Part shown: positions 10,096 through 21,796 of the stretch, piece by piece | Layout of the letters: the number at the start of each line of letters is the position of its first letter | Numbering within the stretch: the stretch's first letter is position 1 | From: Henckelia pumila | Lineage: Eukaryota; Streptophyta; Magnoliopsida; Lamiales; Gesneriaceae | NCBI RefSeq assembly: GCF_033568475.1 | Contig: NW_027331833.1 | Location: 6,262,001 to 6,326,000, forward strand | Direction of reading: 5' to 3' | DNA: 64,000 nt | Program-made: the position numbers and the translations under genes | The notes under the pieces: model-generated | Seen by the model: only the letters and a program-made list of their open reading frames with translations | Told to the model about the DNA's origin: nothing | Database searches by the model: none

Positions 10096-12274
10096 TGTTA
10101 GAGTAGGTGCCCGTCGAACCATTATGTTGGCTGATGGTCCTTGAGAGAACTCTTGTATGACAATCTTTATTTTAATAATATTTTACATTATTTAATTTGG
10201 CATATCTTTATCTTTATACCCATGCTAGCTGCATAGATAATGCCCTTGAATATACAAATAGTAGAAAGAATATGAGATGGTCATGTGATGACTATCATGA
10301 AACTCATATTTGGAATACTGTATATTCTAAACTGTTTCTAGTCGATTCAGCCTCCATAAAAAAGGATAAAGGCCGCTCGAGCTTGAGACTAGTATTTGCG
10401 ATGTGAGTACCATGTTTCATTGGTAGGGGACATGGAGATGTCCAAGCATGCAAATAGGTGCTCCTTGTAGAGTGCACTGAACAACCCTCCCTAAAGGACT
10501 TTTCAAGTGGTTCTCACTTATCGAGTGGAGAAGTCCTAGTTTATGGTTGTACACCACTAGTCCTTATGACCCGGGACAACATGGAGACTCTATATGCTAG
10601 TGCTTCACTTTGACTTGTTTATCGACTCATCTGGGGTCATCAGGTGGCAATGTTGGGTGTTGTGACGAAACATATAGGAGTCAATGCATTATAGTCGGGG
10701 ATTCACCGCTTACCTACGGGTATGGATATCCTATGTGATCTCATGCATGCGTAGCTTGAAATCTCTAATCAGAGTAGGTGGTAATTAAGAAAGGAGTTTC
10801 TTGAATTACACCTTCGATGCAACTACGACATGACACATAGTTATCGATTCAATGACAACTCTCGATAAACCAATGGTTGTCAAATCGGTCGGGATATATG
10901 AGTTGAAGGGACCGTACTGTACGCTAACCATAATTGATTGGTTCTTGCAGGCACTATCATTTGATACCTAGGGAGTCATGTAAGCGATGCTGCTAGACGT
11001 TTACATGACTGGTTGGGTACTATCAGACTTGAGTTTTCTGACGTTCTTATTATCAATGTGTTGATCAATAAGAATGGAGCTATATAGGGTATGTTCATAT
11101 AAGGGACTTGTTGATCCCGAATCACATGGAGATGTGAACCCACTGCTAGTTGTATCAATGAACCATTGAGGGTCACACAAGTACTAGCTTTCTAGATCCC
11201 GTTGAGATTAAAATTAGTTCAATATGTTGAACAACTTATAAAGGAGTTTATAAGTAAAATAAATTAGAAGTTTGACTTCTAAATTGGAGAATGAATGGAA
11301 TAAGTAACTTTTAATTTGTAAATGTGTTTCAAGATTAAAAAGTTGACTTAAAATAATTAGTTTGTGAAAATGTTGATTTTCTAAACTATTATTTTGAACT
11401 TAATTAATTAATTCAAGTGTTGAATTAATTTTACACTAGTAGATTTTGTAATGTACAAATAATTAAATTAATTCAAGTATTGAATTAATTAAATACTATT
11501 GAGTCTAGTAGAGCTCAAATTAATATAGTGTTGTATAATTATTGATACTAGTGGACTTGAATGAGTTCAAGTTGAATTTAATTAATTGATTAAACTTAAA
11601 TGGGTTTAGGTTTAATAATTAATTAAAATAAGTTCAAAATGCCATTTGAATATATATGTATTTATATATGTATATATATTAATGTGTATATATATATATA
11701 TGATATATATACGTGTGTGTATGGAATGTGAAGGGTTAAAGCTTTGAGTGCAATTTTCCTTGCATGCTTTGGACTTTTTCATGCATGACTTAATTGTACT
11801 CATTTAATCCCTCATCTTTAATATATTATTTTTAATAATATATACACACACTTTCCACTCCATTTTTGATAGGTGGTGGCCGAACACTTTGAGAGAATTT
11901 CTCCAAGTTTTTCTTTTCATTTTTGTGGAAGAAGAAAAAAAAATCTCAATGCAAAATTCTCTAAATATTCTAGTGCATATTTAGAGCGGATCTAGATCGT
12001 CTAGTCGTGGACCTAATTCGAAGGCTTGAAGTGTTGAATCCATTTTGAGCAAGGTGTGCTCTTGGAAGCTTGTAGATAGTGTCTACCATTTCAAGAGCCT
12101 AGTTGTTTATCAACTTGGTTGGAGCCATAAATCAATCTTTGAGATTGATAGGTAAAATTTTAAACACCCTATGGTTGTTTAATTTTGAATGCTACACAAG
12201 TGCTCGGATCTCTTTTGTTAAAAATTTTAATATTTCCGCTGCGTTTATGGGCACGAGTTAACTGATCCCCTTCA
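10096..12274 (+). mobile_element. LTR1 of composite A
   Basis: 2179 bp, starting TGTTAGAGTAGG and ending GATCCCCTTCA. The first 1.4 kb differs at more than 25 sites from LTR2 and LTR3, which agree with each other. The last 0.7 kb agrees with LTR2 against LTR3. It contains an AT/GT microsatellite near 11650-11715. Confidence 0.92.
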
Positions 12275-13971
12275 GTGGTATCAGAGCATAGGTTACTCTT
12301 TTGTGTAGTATTTGATGGATATTATATTCAGGTCAATTTCTAACCGCATAAAAAAATCAAGATCTATCAATTTTGGGGCTGTTTTTATAAAAAAAATTCT
12401 TTTAATTTCGGGCAGCCTATGGGCTTCCCGAAGGGGCCCATACTTTTTAATAAATAAAAAAAAAAAAATTGGCCGGAATCCGGCGACGGAGTTTCGGTGA
12501 TGACTATGACGGCTTGAGTTTTTCAAAAGGTGTTTTGGAATATCATGTGTCATAGGCCCTAAATTGTTAAATACATTATAGTTGATTTTTATAAAAAATT
12601 TAAACTTTATAATATGTGATTTTTCTCATAAAATAAATAGTTAAAGTGTGATTTTGATTATTTATAGTAAATTATGATTTACAAGAAATTCAATTATAAA
12701 TAAATTAATTTGAAAGTAAACAAAGGTGTTTGTTTATTATGTTAATTTATTTTATAATTGTGGTGGTTAGTGATTGGACCAAGATATATAATATTTGATC
12801 CATTGATTATTGAGATAATTAATTGATGGTGTATGATAAGAGATATTATGCATGAAGAATGATCAAAAGCCCAAGACCAATTTGCTAGGTGTATGCTAGA
12901 ATACTTTTGTGTTGAATGGTTGTAATAATTATCAAATTATAAAGTGGGCTTGGTTTATGGCCCGTTCCCACCCCATAAAATATATCCCTATTTGCCATGG
13001 ATATTTTAATGTAAAATATTTGATAGCAGAAGTTCAAGATTGGAAGATGGTGGGCCATGATAAATTATGAAGAACCAAGACATGTAAATATTGGAAGCTT
13101 ATTTAATTGTTGCATTTGCATCCCATGCATTCCCTAGGATTGGACTTAGGCCCATGTTTGGCTCACACGGGCCGAATAGTTTTGGGGCGATTGATCATCC
13201 TTTTTGATTTAATATTTATAATATATGCTTGATATATTATAAATAATGAGTATGTACATTATTATTTTATAATAACAAATTTGCATGAATCCGGCATACA
13301 TACGATTAACATGGCGAGTTTTTAAAATTAATTAACGATGAGACCATTTCAAAATTAAAAACCCTCATTTTGAATTAGATTCAAAATTTATATCAAACCC
13401 GAAAAGGGGAATTATAAATTTGTTTATAATTTCTATGTATTCCATCGACAATGGATGCATGATGAACGCTACCCGTATTCAATGCTCGGCTCATTTTATT
13501 GGGGGGGCTTGGATGCCGGAAATCTATGACATCTATTGACATGGTGATGTGAACTACGTGGAACTCCGTGACTTCGACTCATATTATTGGGGGAACTCAT
13601 GGCGACCGTCCATTAAGGTTCGATATCGATGGGTAAGGCTTGACACGTAAAGATGAACGACGTCATATTATTGGGTCCTAATCAAACGTGAGACAAAAGT
13701 TTACGTAAGGGTTGCATGGAGATGCAATTGGAAACTACCTTTTAGGAATTGTGATTGGCTGATTTTATTCTGGATCATGATTGGCTAAATGAACCTTATG
13801 TACCTACTGAGGAAAGGAGTTTCCCGTTTTCACTAGAGGGTAGTGATAATGTCAAAACAGTGGGAGTAAAAAATTTATAAAGTTAAAGTCCATACTTTAT
13901 ATCTTATTAAATATTTTAAAATAGTCATTGACATTTATCTGTTATTATTTTTCAGTACAAAGTTTTTGACA
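12275..13971 (+). other. 5' leader of family A, body 1, with primer binding site and single hairpin
   Basis: The primer binding site TGGTATCAGAGC (12276-12287) is complementary to the 3' end of initiator tRNA-Met and starts one base after the LTR. A strong hairpin (TTCGGG...CCCGAA with inner AGCC/GGCT, 12407-12432) lies 131 bp after it, followed by GGGGCCC. Three copies of TCATNTTATTGGG (13491, 13579, 13663) precede gag. No long frame exists; this is the untranslated RNA leader. Confidence 0.8.
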
Positions 13972-14621
13972 ATGTCATCAATTCGCAATCCGCTATCTAC
14001 AATACTCGACAAAAATTTACTGACCGGTCCAAATTACCTCGATTGGCTAAGAAATCTGAAAATCATCTTGAACTCGGAGAGGATTGCATATACACTTAAT
14101 GAGTCGCCCCATGATAAGGCTCCGACTGATTGTAGCCCTGTAGAGCTACAGACTACAAGGATTGGTGTGACCATGACTTGAAAGCCAAGTGTTATATGCA
14201 GGCTTCTATGAATGATGAGCTTCAGCGACGTTTTGAGCATGCAAAACATGCTGCTGACATTCATTTGCATCTCAAAAAACTGTTTGGTAAACAAACACGC
14301 TCACTTCGACATGCGATTGTCAAGGAGCTAATCACTTTGAGCATGCGAGATGGGGCTTCGGTCCATGAGCATGGCCTGAAGTTGATTGGGCTCGTGGAGA
14401 AACTCGTTAGCATGGATCTTGTACTATCAACTGAGTTGACCACAGACGTGTTGCTCTTGTCACTGCCTAGCTCATTTGATCCTTTTGTGGTGAATTTCAA
14501 TATGAACAAGTTAGATCCAACCCTTGAGGAGTTGGTTAACATGCTTGTTACGTTTGAATCCACAATAAAGAAAGAGAAGCCGGTTTCTTTATGTGGGATC
14601 TTCATCTGGTTCAAAGAATAG
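13972..14621 (+). pseudogene. gag of family A, body 1 (frameshifted)
   Basis: It starts at the ATG at 13972 (M-S-S-I-R-N-P-L) and encodes a copia Gag with the usual L-T-G-P-N-Y-L-D-W motif near residue 20. A one-base loss near 14154 (ACTACAAGG where body 2 has ACTTACAAGG) ends the first frame. Coding resumes from 14178 to about 14582, where an extra T shifts it again. Gag would form the virus-like particle that packages the RNA. This copy cannot make it. Confidence 0.85.
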
Positions 14622-17600
14622 ATCACGTGGGAAGGGAAAGAAGCGTTCTTTCCATGCTCCCAAAAAGAATGTGCCCTTGAAGAGGCAAGCTCCGAGTCCT
14701 GTTGTGGTAGCCACACCAGTTAAGGCTAACAAGACTAATGACGTCTGTCATCATTTCAAGAAACCTGGACATTGGAAGCGTAATTTCAAAGAATATCTTG
14801 ACCATAATAGTTCTGGAAAAGGTATGTTCTACATTGAAGTAAACATTTCACTTAAATCTTCTTCTTGGGTATTAGATACCGGCTGTGGCTCACATCTCTG
14901 TAATGATTTGCAGGTGATGGCAAGAAGTAGGAGACTTAGGGATGGTGAGACCTTCTTGAGGATGGGCAATGGGGCAAGAGTTGCTGCCAAAGCTATTGGA
15001 GATGTTTACTTATTGTTGGACAATGATTTTAAGTTATGTTTGAGAGATGTTTTGTTTGTACCAGATTTGGTGAAAAACATTGTTTTCATTTCTATGCTTG
15101 ATAAAGATGGATATTCTTGTTTATTTGGCAAAGGTGTTTGCAATATTTACAAGAATGAATATTTAATTGATACAGGACAATTGGAAAACGATCTCTATAA
15201 TTTAAAATTGAAAGATATTCCAATGTATAATGTCCAAGAGATATCAACAACATCCAAAAGAAAACAAGATACTCTAAATCCAGCACACTTATGGAATGCT
15301 CGATTAGGTCATATATCTTTAAGAAGGATGAACAAGCTAGTGGGAGAATACATGTTTGATATGTCTGATATTAATTCTCTTACTACTTGTGAACCCTGTC
15401 TAAAAGGAAAGATAACCAAAATTCCCTTTAAGGGCTATGTGGAGCGAGCCAAGGGACTGTTGGATTTGATCCATACAGATGTGTGTGGTCCAATGAGCAT
15501 CACCACTAAGCATGGACATTCTTACTTCATTACCTTTACCGATGACTTCTCTAGGTATGGGTATGTGTATTTGATGAAATACAAATCTGAAGCTTTTGAA
15601 AGGTTCAAAGAATTCAGAAATGAAGTGGAGAAACAATTGGGACGAAGCATCAAGGCACTCCGATCGGATCGAGGTGGTGAGTACTTGAGTGCTGAATTCC
15701 AAGAGTATCTTAGGGAGAATGGGATTCTCTCACAGTGGACTCCTCCTGGTACACCTCAGTTGAATGGTGTTTCGGAACGTCGTAACCGGACTTTGATGGA
15801 TATGGTTCGGTCTATGATGGGGTTCACAGAGTTACCGCCATCCTTTTGGGGATATGCGCTTGAAACAGCGGCACTGTTGTTAAACAATGTCCATAAAAAT
15901 GCAGTTGATAAGACACCATATGAGATATGGATGGGAAAGCCTCCAAAGTATTCTTATCTTAGAATATGGGGGTGCCCTACTTATGTGAAGCAGACAGTGG
16001 GAGATAAATTGGATGCTCGATCCATTTTATGCTACTTCGTGGGATATCCAAGGAATTCGGTTGGATATTATTTCTATCATCCCAAAGAAACAAAGGTGTT
16101 TGTTTCTAGGAATGCGACCTTCTTGGAAAAGAAATTTCTATTGGATAGAAAATGGGAGATGATAGAACTCGAGGAAGTTCGAGAAACACCCACGATTGTA
16201 GAGCCCACACCCAAACATCCAAGAGAGGAGATACAAGTTCCTAGAAGATCCGAGAGGATCTCGAGACCACCTATGAGGTATGGTCTGCTTCTTGAAGAGG
16301 GCCATGATGAGCCTGACCATGGATGTGATCCAAGGACCTTCAAGGAAGCATTTTCTGATGCCGATTCATCCAAGTGGCTTGAAGCAATGGAATCTGAGAT
16401 GAATTCCATGTATTCGAACCAAGTGTGGAATCTTGTGGATCCACCAGAAGGAATTGTTCCTATAGGGTGTAAATAGATTTACAAGAGGAAGCTTGGGATG
16501 GATGGGAAGGTGGTGAACTTCAAGGCTCGATTGGTAGCAAAAGGTTATACTCAAAGACAAGGAGTTAAATTTGAAGAAACTTTTTCTCCAGTTGCAATGT
16601 TCAAGTCTATTAGGATAATGCTTGCCATTGCCGCATGGTATGACTATGAAATATGACAGATGGATGTGAAGGCAGCTTTTCTTAATGGGGATATTAAGGA
16701 AGAAATTTATATGTCTCAACCTGAAGGGTTCATATCTATCGAAAGTGAGCATAAAGTATGCAAACTTCAGAGATCTATTTATGGTCTCAAACAGGCATCT
16801 AGGAGTTGGAACCTCAGATTTGATGGTACAATCAAAGAGTTTGGGTTTACTAAGAATCCTGAGGAAACCATGTGTGTATAAGAAGGTCAGTGGGAGTGCT
16901 GTGACATTCCTGGTACTTTATGTTGATGACATTCTACTCATTGGAAATGATGTAGGAATGTTGCAATCAACTAAAGTATGGTTATCGAGTAAGTTCTCAA
17001 TGAAGGATTTGGGTGAAGCATCTTTTGTATTGGGAATACAAATCTATCGGGATAGATCTAAAAGATTGCTTGGTCTCACCCAGTCCACATACATTGATAC
17101 CATCGTGAAGAGGTTCTTGATGAATGAGTCTAAGAGAGGACATCTACCAGTGTGTCATGGCGTGTCTCTATCCAATTCCATGTCTCCCAAGAATGATGTA
17201 GAGATAGAGACAATGACACGCATTCCATATGCATCTGCAATTGGTAGTATCATGTATGCGATGATATCTACATGTCCTGACGTGGCCTTTGCACTAAGTG
17301 TTACAAGTAGATATCAATCGAACCCTGGTCTTCCACACTGGAAAGCTGTGAAAGACATTCTCAAGTATTTGAGAAGGACTAAGAATATGTTCTTGGTTTA
17401 TGGGGGTGAAGAACTAAAATTGGAAGGCTATACCGACTCTAGCTTCCAAAGAGATGTTGATGATTCGATGTCAACTCCGATTTTGTATTCATGCTCAATG
17501 GTGTTGTTGTTTGTTGGAAGAGTTTCAAGCAAAACAGCACTGCGGATTCAACCACTGAGGCAGAATATATTGCTTCATCCGATGCTGCAAAGGAAGTTGT

Positions 17601-17904
17601 TTGGATTAGGAATTTCGTCCAAGAGTTGGGCGTTATTCCTAATGGAGTTGATCCAGTCCCGGTGTACTGCGACAACACTGGTGCCGTTGCTCAGGCAAAA
17701 GAACCAAGGTCTCATCAGAAATCCAAACATGTACTGATAAAATACCACATCATCCGGGAAATTGTGGAACGAGGAGATGTCTTGTTAGACAGAGTTGCCT
17801 CTGCAGATAATGTTGCTGATCCACTAACTAAGCCTTTACCAGGACCATTGTTCGAAAAGCATCGCGAATCAATGGGTTTGAAGAATATGGGTAGTTGGCT
17901 CTAG
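14593..17904 (+). pseudogene. pol of family A, body 1 (zinc knuckle, protease, integrase, RT, RNase H; disabled)
   Basis: The frame opens in the Gag tail. The zinc knuckle reads C-H-H-F-K-K-P-G-H-W-K-R-N-F, so two of its three cysteines are Phe. Protease has D-T-G near 14875. Integrase has the zinc-binding R-L-G-H (15300) and C-E-P-C, then D (H-T-D-V-C-G-P, 15475), D (R-S-D-R-G-G-E-Y, 15665) and E (S-E-R-R-N, 15775). A TGG-to-TAG stop at 16474 and a TGG-to-TGA stop at 16654 interrupt RT; both are also in body 2. An extra A near 16868 is private. RT has Y-V-D-D at 16921. RNase H has a frameshift near 17475 shared with body 2. The true C-terminus is the TAG at 17902. Confidence 0.9.
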
Positions 17905-17918
17905 TGCAAGTGGGAGAT
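17905..17918 (+). promoter_or_regulatory. Polypurine tract before LTR2
   Basis: TGCAAGTGGGAGAT lies directly before the TG of the LTR and just after the pol stop. This purine tract is the primer for plus-strand DNA synthesis. The same bases occur at 27600-27613 and, with slight change, at 52115-52128. Confidence 0.85.
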
Positions 17919-20098
17919 TGTTAGAGTAGGTGCCCGTCGAGCCATTGTGTTGGCTGATGGTCCTTGAGAGAACTCTTGTATGACAATCTTTATTTTAATA
18001 ATATTTTACATTATTTAATTTGGCACATCTTTATCTTTATACCCATGCTAGCTGCATAGATAAAGCCCTTGAATATACAAATAGTAGAAAGAATATGAGA
18101 TGGTCATGTGATGACTATCATGAAACTCATATTTGGAATACTGTATATTCTAAACTGTTCCTAGTCGATTCAGCCGCCATAAAGAAGGATAAAGGCCGCT
18201 CGAGCTTGAGACTAGTATTTGCGATGTGAGTACCATGTTTCATTGGTAGGGGACATGGAGATGTCCAAGCATGCAAATAGGTGCTCCTTGTAGAGTGCAC
18301 TGAACAACCCTCCCTAAAGAACTTTCCAAGTGGTTCTCACTTATCGAGTGGAGAAGTCCTAGTTTATGGTTGTACACCACTAGTCCTTATGACCCGGGAC
18401 AACATGGAGACTCTATGTGCTAGTGCTTCACTTTGACTTGTTTATCGACTCATCTGGGGTCATCAGGTGGCAATGTTGGGTGTTGTGACGAAACATATAG
18501 GAGTCAATGCATTGTAGTCAGGGATTCACCGCTTACCTACGGGTATGGATATCCTATGTGATCTCATGCATGCGTAGCTTGAAATCTCTGATCAGAGTAG
18601 GTGGTAATTAAGAAAGGAGTTTTTTGAATTACACCTTTGATGCAACTACGGCATGACATATAGTTATCGATTCAATGACAACTCTCGATAAACCAATGGT
18701 TGTCAAATCCGTCGGGATATATGAGTTGAAGGGACCGTACTGTACGCTAACCATAATAGATTGGTTCTTGCAGGCACTATCATTTGATACCTAGGGAGTC
18801 ATGTAAGCGATGCTGCTAGACGTTTACATGTCTGGTTGGGTACTATCAGATTTGAGTTTTCTGACGTTCTTATTATCAATGTGTTGATCAATAAGAATGG
18901 AGCTATATAGGGTATGTTCATATAAGGGACTTGTTGATCTCGAATCACATGGAGATGTGAACCCATTGCTAGTTGTATCAATAAACTATTGAGGGTCACA
19001 CAAGTACTAGTTTTCTAGATCCCGTTGAGATTAAAATTAGTTCAATATGTTGAATAACTTATAAAGGAGTTTATAAGTAAAATAAATTAAAAGTTTGACT
19101 TCTAAATTGGAGAATGAATGGAATAAGTAACTTTTAATTTGTGAATGTATTCCAAGATTAAAAAGTTGACTTAAAATAATTAGTTTGTGAAAATGTTGAT
19201 TTTCTAAACTATTATTTTGAACTTAATTAATTAATTCAAGTGTTGAATTAATTTTACACTAGTAGATTTTTTAATGTACAAATAATTAAATTAATTCAAG
19301 TGTTGAATTAATTAAATACTATTGAGTCTAGTAGAGCTCAAATTAATATAGTGTTGTATAATTATTGATACTAGTGGACTTGAATGAGTTCAAGTTGAAT
19401 TTAATTAATTGATTAAACTTAAATGGGTTTAGGTTTAATAATTAATTAAAATAAGTTCAAAATGCCATTTGAATATATATGTATTTATATATGTATATAT
19501 ATTAATGTGTATATATATATATATGATATATATACGTGTGTGTATGGAATGTGAAGGGTTAAAGCTTTGAGTGCAATTTTCCTTGCATGCTTTGGACTTT
19601 TTCATGCATGACTTAATTGTACTCATTTAATCCCTCATCTTTAATATATTATTTTTAATAATATATACACACACTTTCCACTCCATTTTTGATAGGTGGT
19701 GGCCGAACACTTTGAGAGAATTTCTCCAAGTTTTTCTTTTCATTTTTGTGGAAGAAGAAAAAAAAAATCTCAATGCAAAATTCTCTAAATATTCTAGTGC
19801 ATATTTAGAGCGGATCTAGATCGTCTAGTCGTGGACCTAATTCGAAGGCTTGAAGTGTTGAATCCATTTTGAGCAAGGTGTGCTCTTGGAAGCTTGTAGA
19901 TAGTGTCTACCATTTCAAGAGCCTAGTTGTTTATCAACTTGGTTGGAGCCATAAATCAATCTTTGAGATTGATAGGTAAAATTTTAAACACCCTATGGTT
20001 GTTTAATTTTGAATGCTACACAAGTGCTCGGATCTCTTTTGTTAAAAATTTTAATATTTCCGCTGCGTTTATGGGCACGAGTTAACTGATCCCCTTCA
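17919..20098 (+). mobile_element. LTR2, the middle and recombinant LTR of composite A
   Basis: 2180 bp. Up to position 19302 it carries the LTR3-type base at every site I compared (for example GAGCCATTGTG, GCACATC, GCCGCCATAAAG). From 19397 it carries the LTR1-type base (for example GTTGAATTTA, GGGTTTAGG, the GCGTTTATGGGCACG end). It serves as 3' LTR of body 1 and 5' LTR of body 2. Private changes are few (CTATGTGC near 18416; GATCTCG near 18938). Confidence 0.92.
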
Positions 20099-21796
20099 GT
20101 GGTATCAGAGCATAGGTTACTCTTTTGTGTAGTATTTGATGGATATTATATTCAGGTCAATTTCTAACCGCATAAAAAAATCAAGATCTATCAATTTTGG
20201 GGCTGTTTTTATAAAAAAAATTCTTTTAATTTCGGGCAGCCTATGGGCTTCCCGAAGGGGCCCATACTTTTTAATAAATAAATAAAAAAAAATTGGCCGG
20301 AATCCGGCGACGGAGTTTCGGTGATGACTATGACGACTTGAGTTTTTCAAAAGGTGTTTTGGAATATCATGTGTCATAGGCCCTAAATTGTTAAATACAT
20401 TATAGTTGATTTTTATAAAAAATTTAAACTTTATAATATGTGATTTTTCTCATAAAATAAATAGTTAAAGTGTGATTTTGATTATTTATAGTAAATTATG
20501 ATTTACAAGAAATTCAATTATAAATAAATTAATTTGAAAGTAAACAAAGGTGTTTGTTTATTATGTTAATTTATTTTATAATTGTGGTGTTTAGTGATTG
20601 GACCAAGATATATAATATTTGATCCATTGATTATTGAGATAATTAATTGATGGTGTATGATAAGAGATATTATGCATGAAGGATGATCAAAAGCCCAAGA
20701 CCAATTTGCTAGGTGTATGCTAGAATACTTTTGTGTTGAATGGTTGTAATAATTATCAAATTATAAAGTGGGCTTGGTTTATGGCCCGTTCCCACCCCAT
20801 AAAATATATCCCTATTTGCCATGGATATTTTAATGTAAAATATTTGATAGCAGAAGTTCAAGATTGGAAGATGATGGGCCATGATAAATTATGAAGAACC
20901 AAGACATGTAAATATTGGAAGCTTATTTAATTGTTGCATTTGCATCCCATGCATTCCCTAGGATTGGACTTAGGCCCATGTTTGGCTCACACGGGCCGAA
21001 TAGTTTTGGGGCGATTGATCATCCTTTTTGATTTAATATTTATAATATATTCTTGATATATTATAAATAATGAGTATGTACATTATTATTTTATAATAAC
21101 AAATTTGCATGAATCCGGCATACATACGATTAACATGGCGAGTTTTTAAAATTAATTAACGATGAGACCATTTCAAAATTAAAAACCCTCATTTTGAATT
21201 AGATTCAAAATTTATATCAAACCCGAAAAGGGGAATTATAAATTTGTTTATAATTTCTATGTATTCCATCGACAATGGATGCATGATGAACGCTACCCGT
21301 ATTCAATGCTCGGCTCATTTTATTGGGGGGGCTTGGATGCCGGAAATCTATGACATCTATTGACATGGTGATGTGAACTACGTGGAACTCCCGTGACTTC
21401 GACTCATATTATTGGGGGAACTCATGGCGACCGTCCATTAAGGTTCGATATCGATGGGTAAGGCTTGACACGTAAAGATGAACGACGTCATATTATTGGG
21501 TCCTAATCAAACGTGAGACAAAAGTTTACGTAAGGGTTGCATGGAGATGCAATTGGAAACTACCTTTTAGGAATTGTGATTGGCTGATTTTATTCTGGAT
21601 CATGATTGGCTAAATGAACCTTATGTACCTACTGAGGAAAGGAGTTTTCCGTTTTCACTAGAGGGTAGTGATAATGTCAAAACAGTGGGAGTAAAAAATT
21701 TATAAAGTTAAAGTCCATACTTTATATCTTATTAAATATTTTAAAATAGTCATTGACATTTATCTGTTATTATTTTTCAGTTCAAAGTTTTTGACA
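20099..21796 (+). other. 5' leader of family A, body 2
   Basis: Primer binding site at 20100-20111. The hairpin TTCGGG...CCCGAA is at 20231-20256, 131 bp after it. The same three TCATNTTATTGGG motifs precede gag. The sequence is nearly identical to body 1, with a one-base insertion in AACTCCCGTGAC near 21390. Confidence 0.8.

Noticed and set aside
10197..10406. Short open frame conserved in all three family A LTRs
   Set aside because: It is conserved only because the LTRs are recent copies. There is no domain, and the differences include replacements without a coding pattern.
12276..12287. tRNA gene fragment
   Set aside because: Only the 12 bases complementary to the initiator tRNA-Met 3' end are present. 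It is a primer binding site, as at 20100 and 46774.
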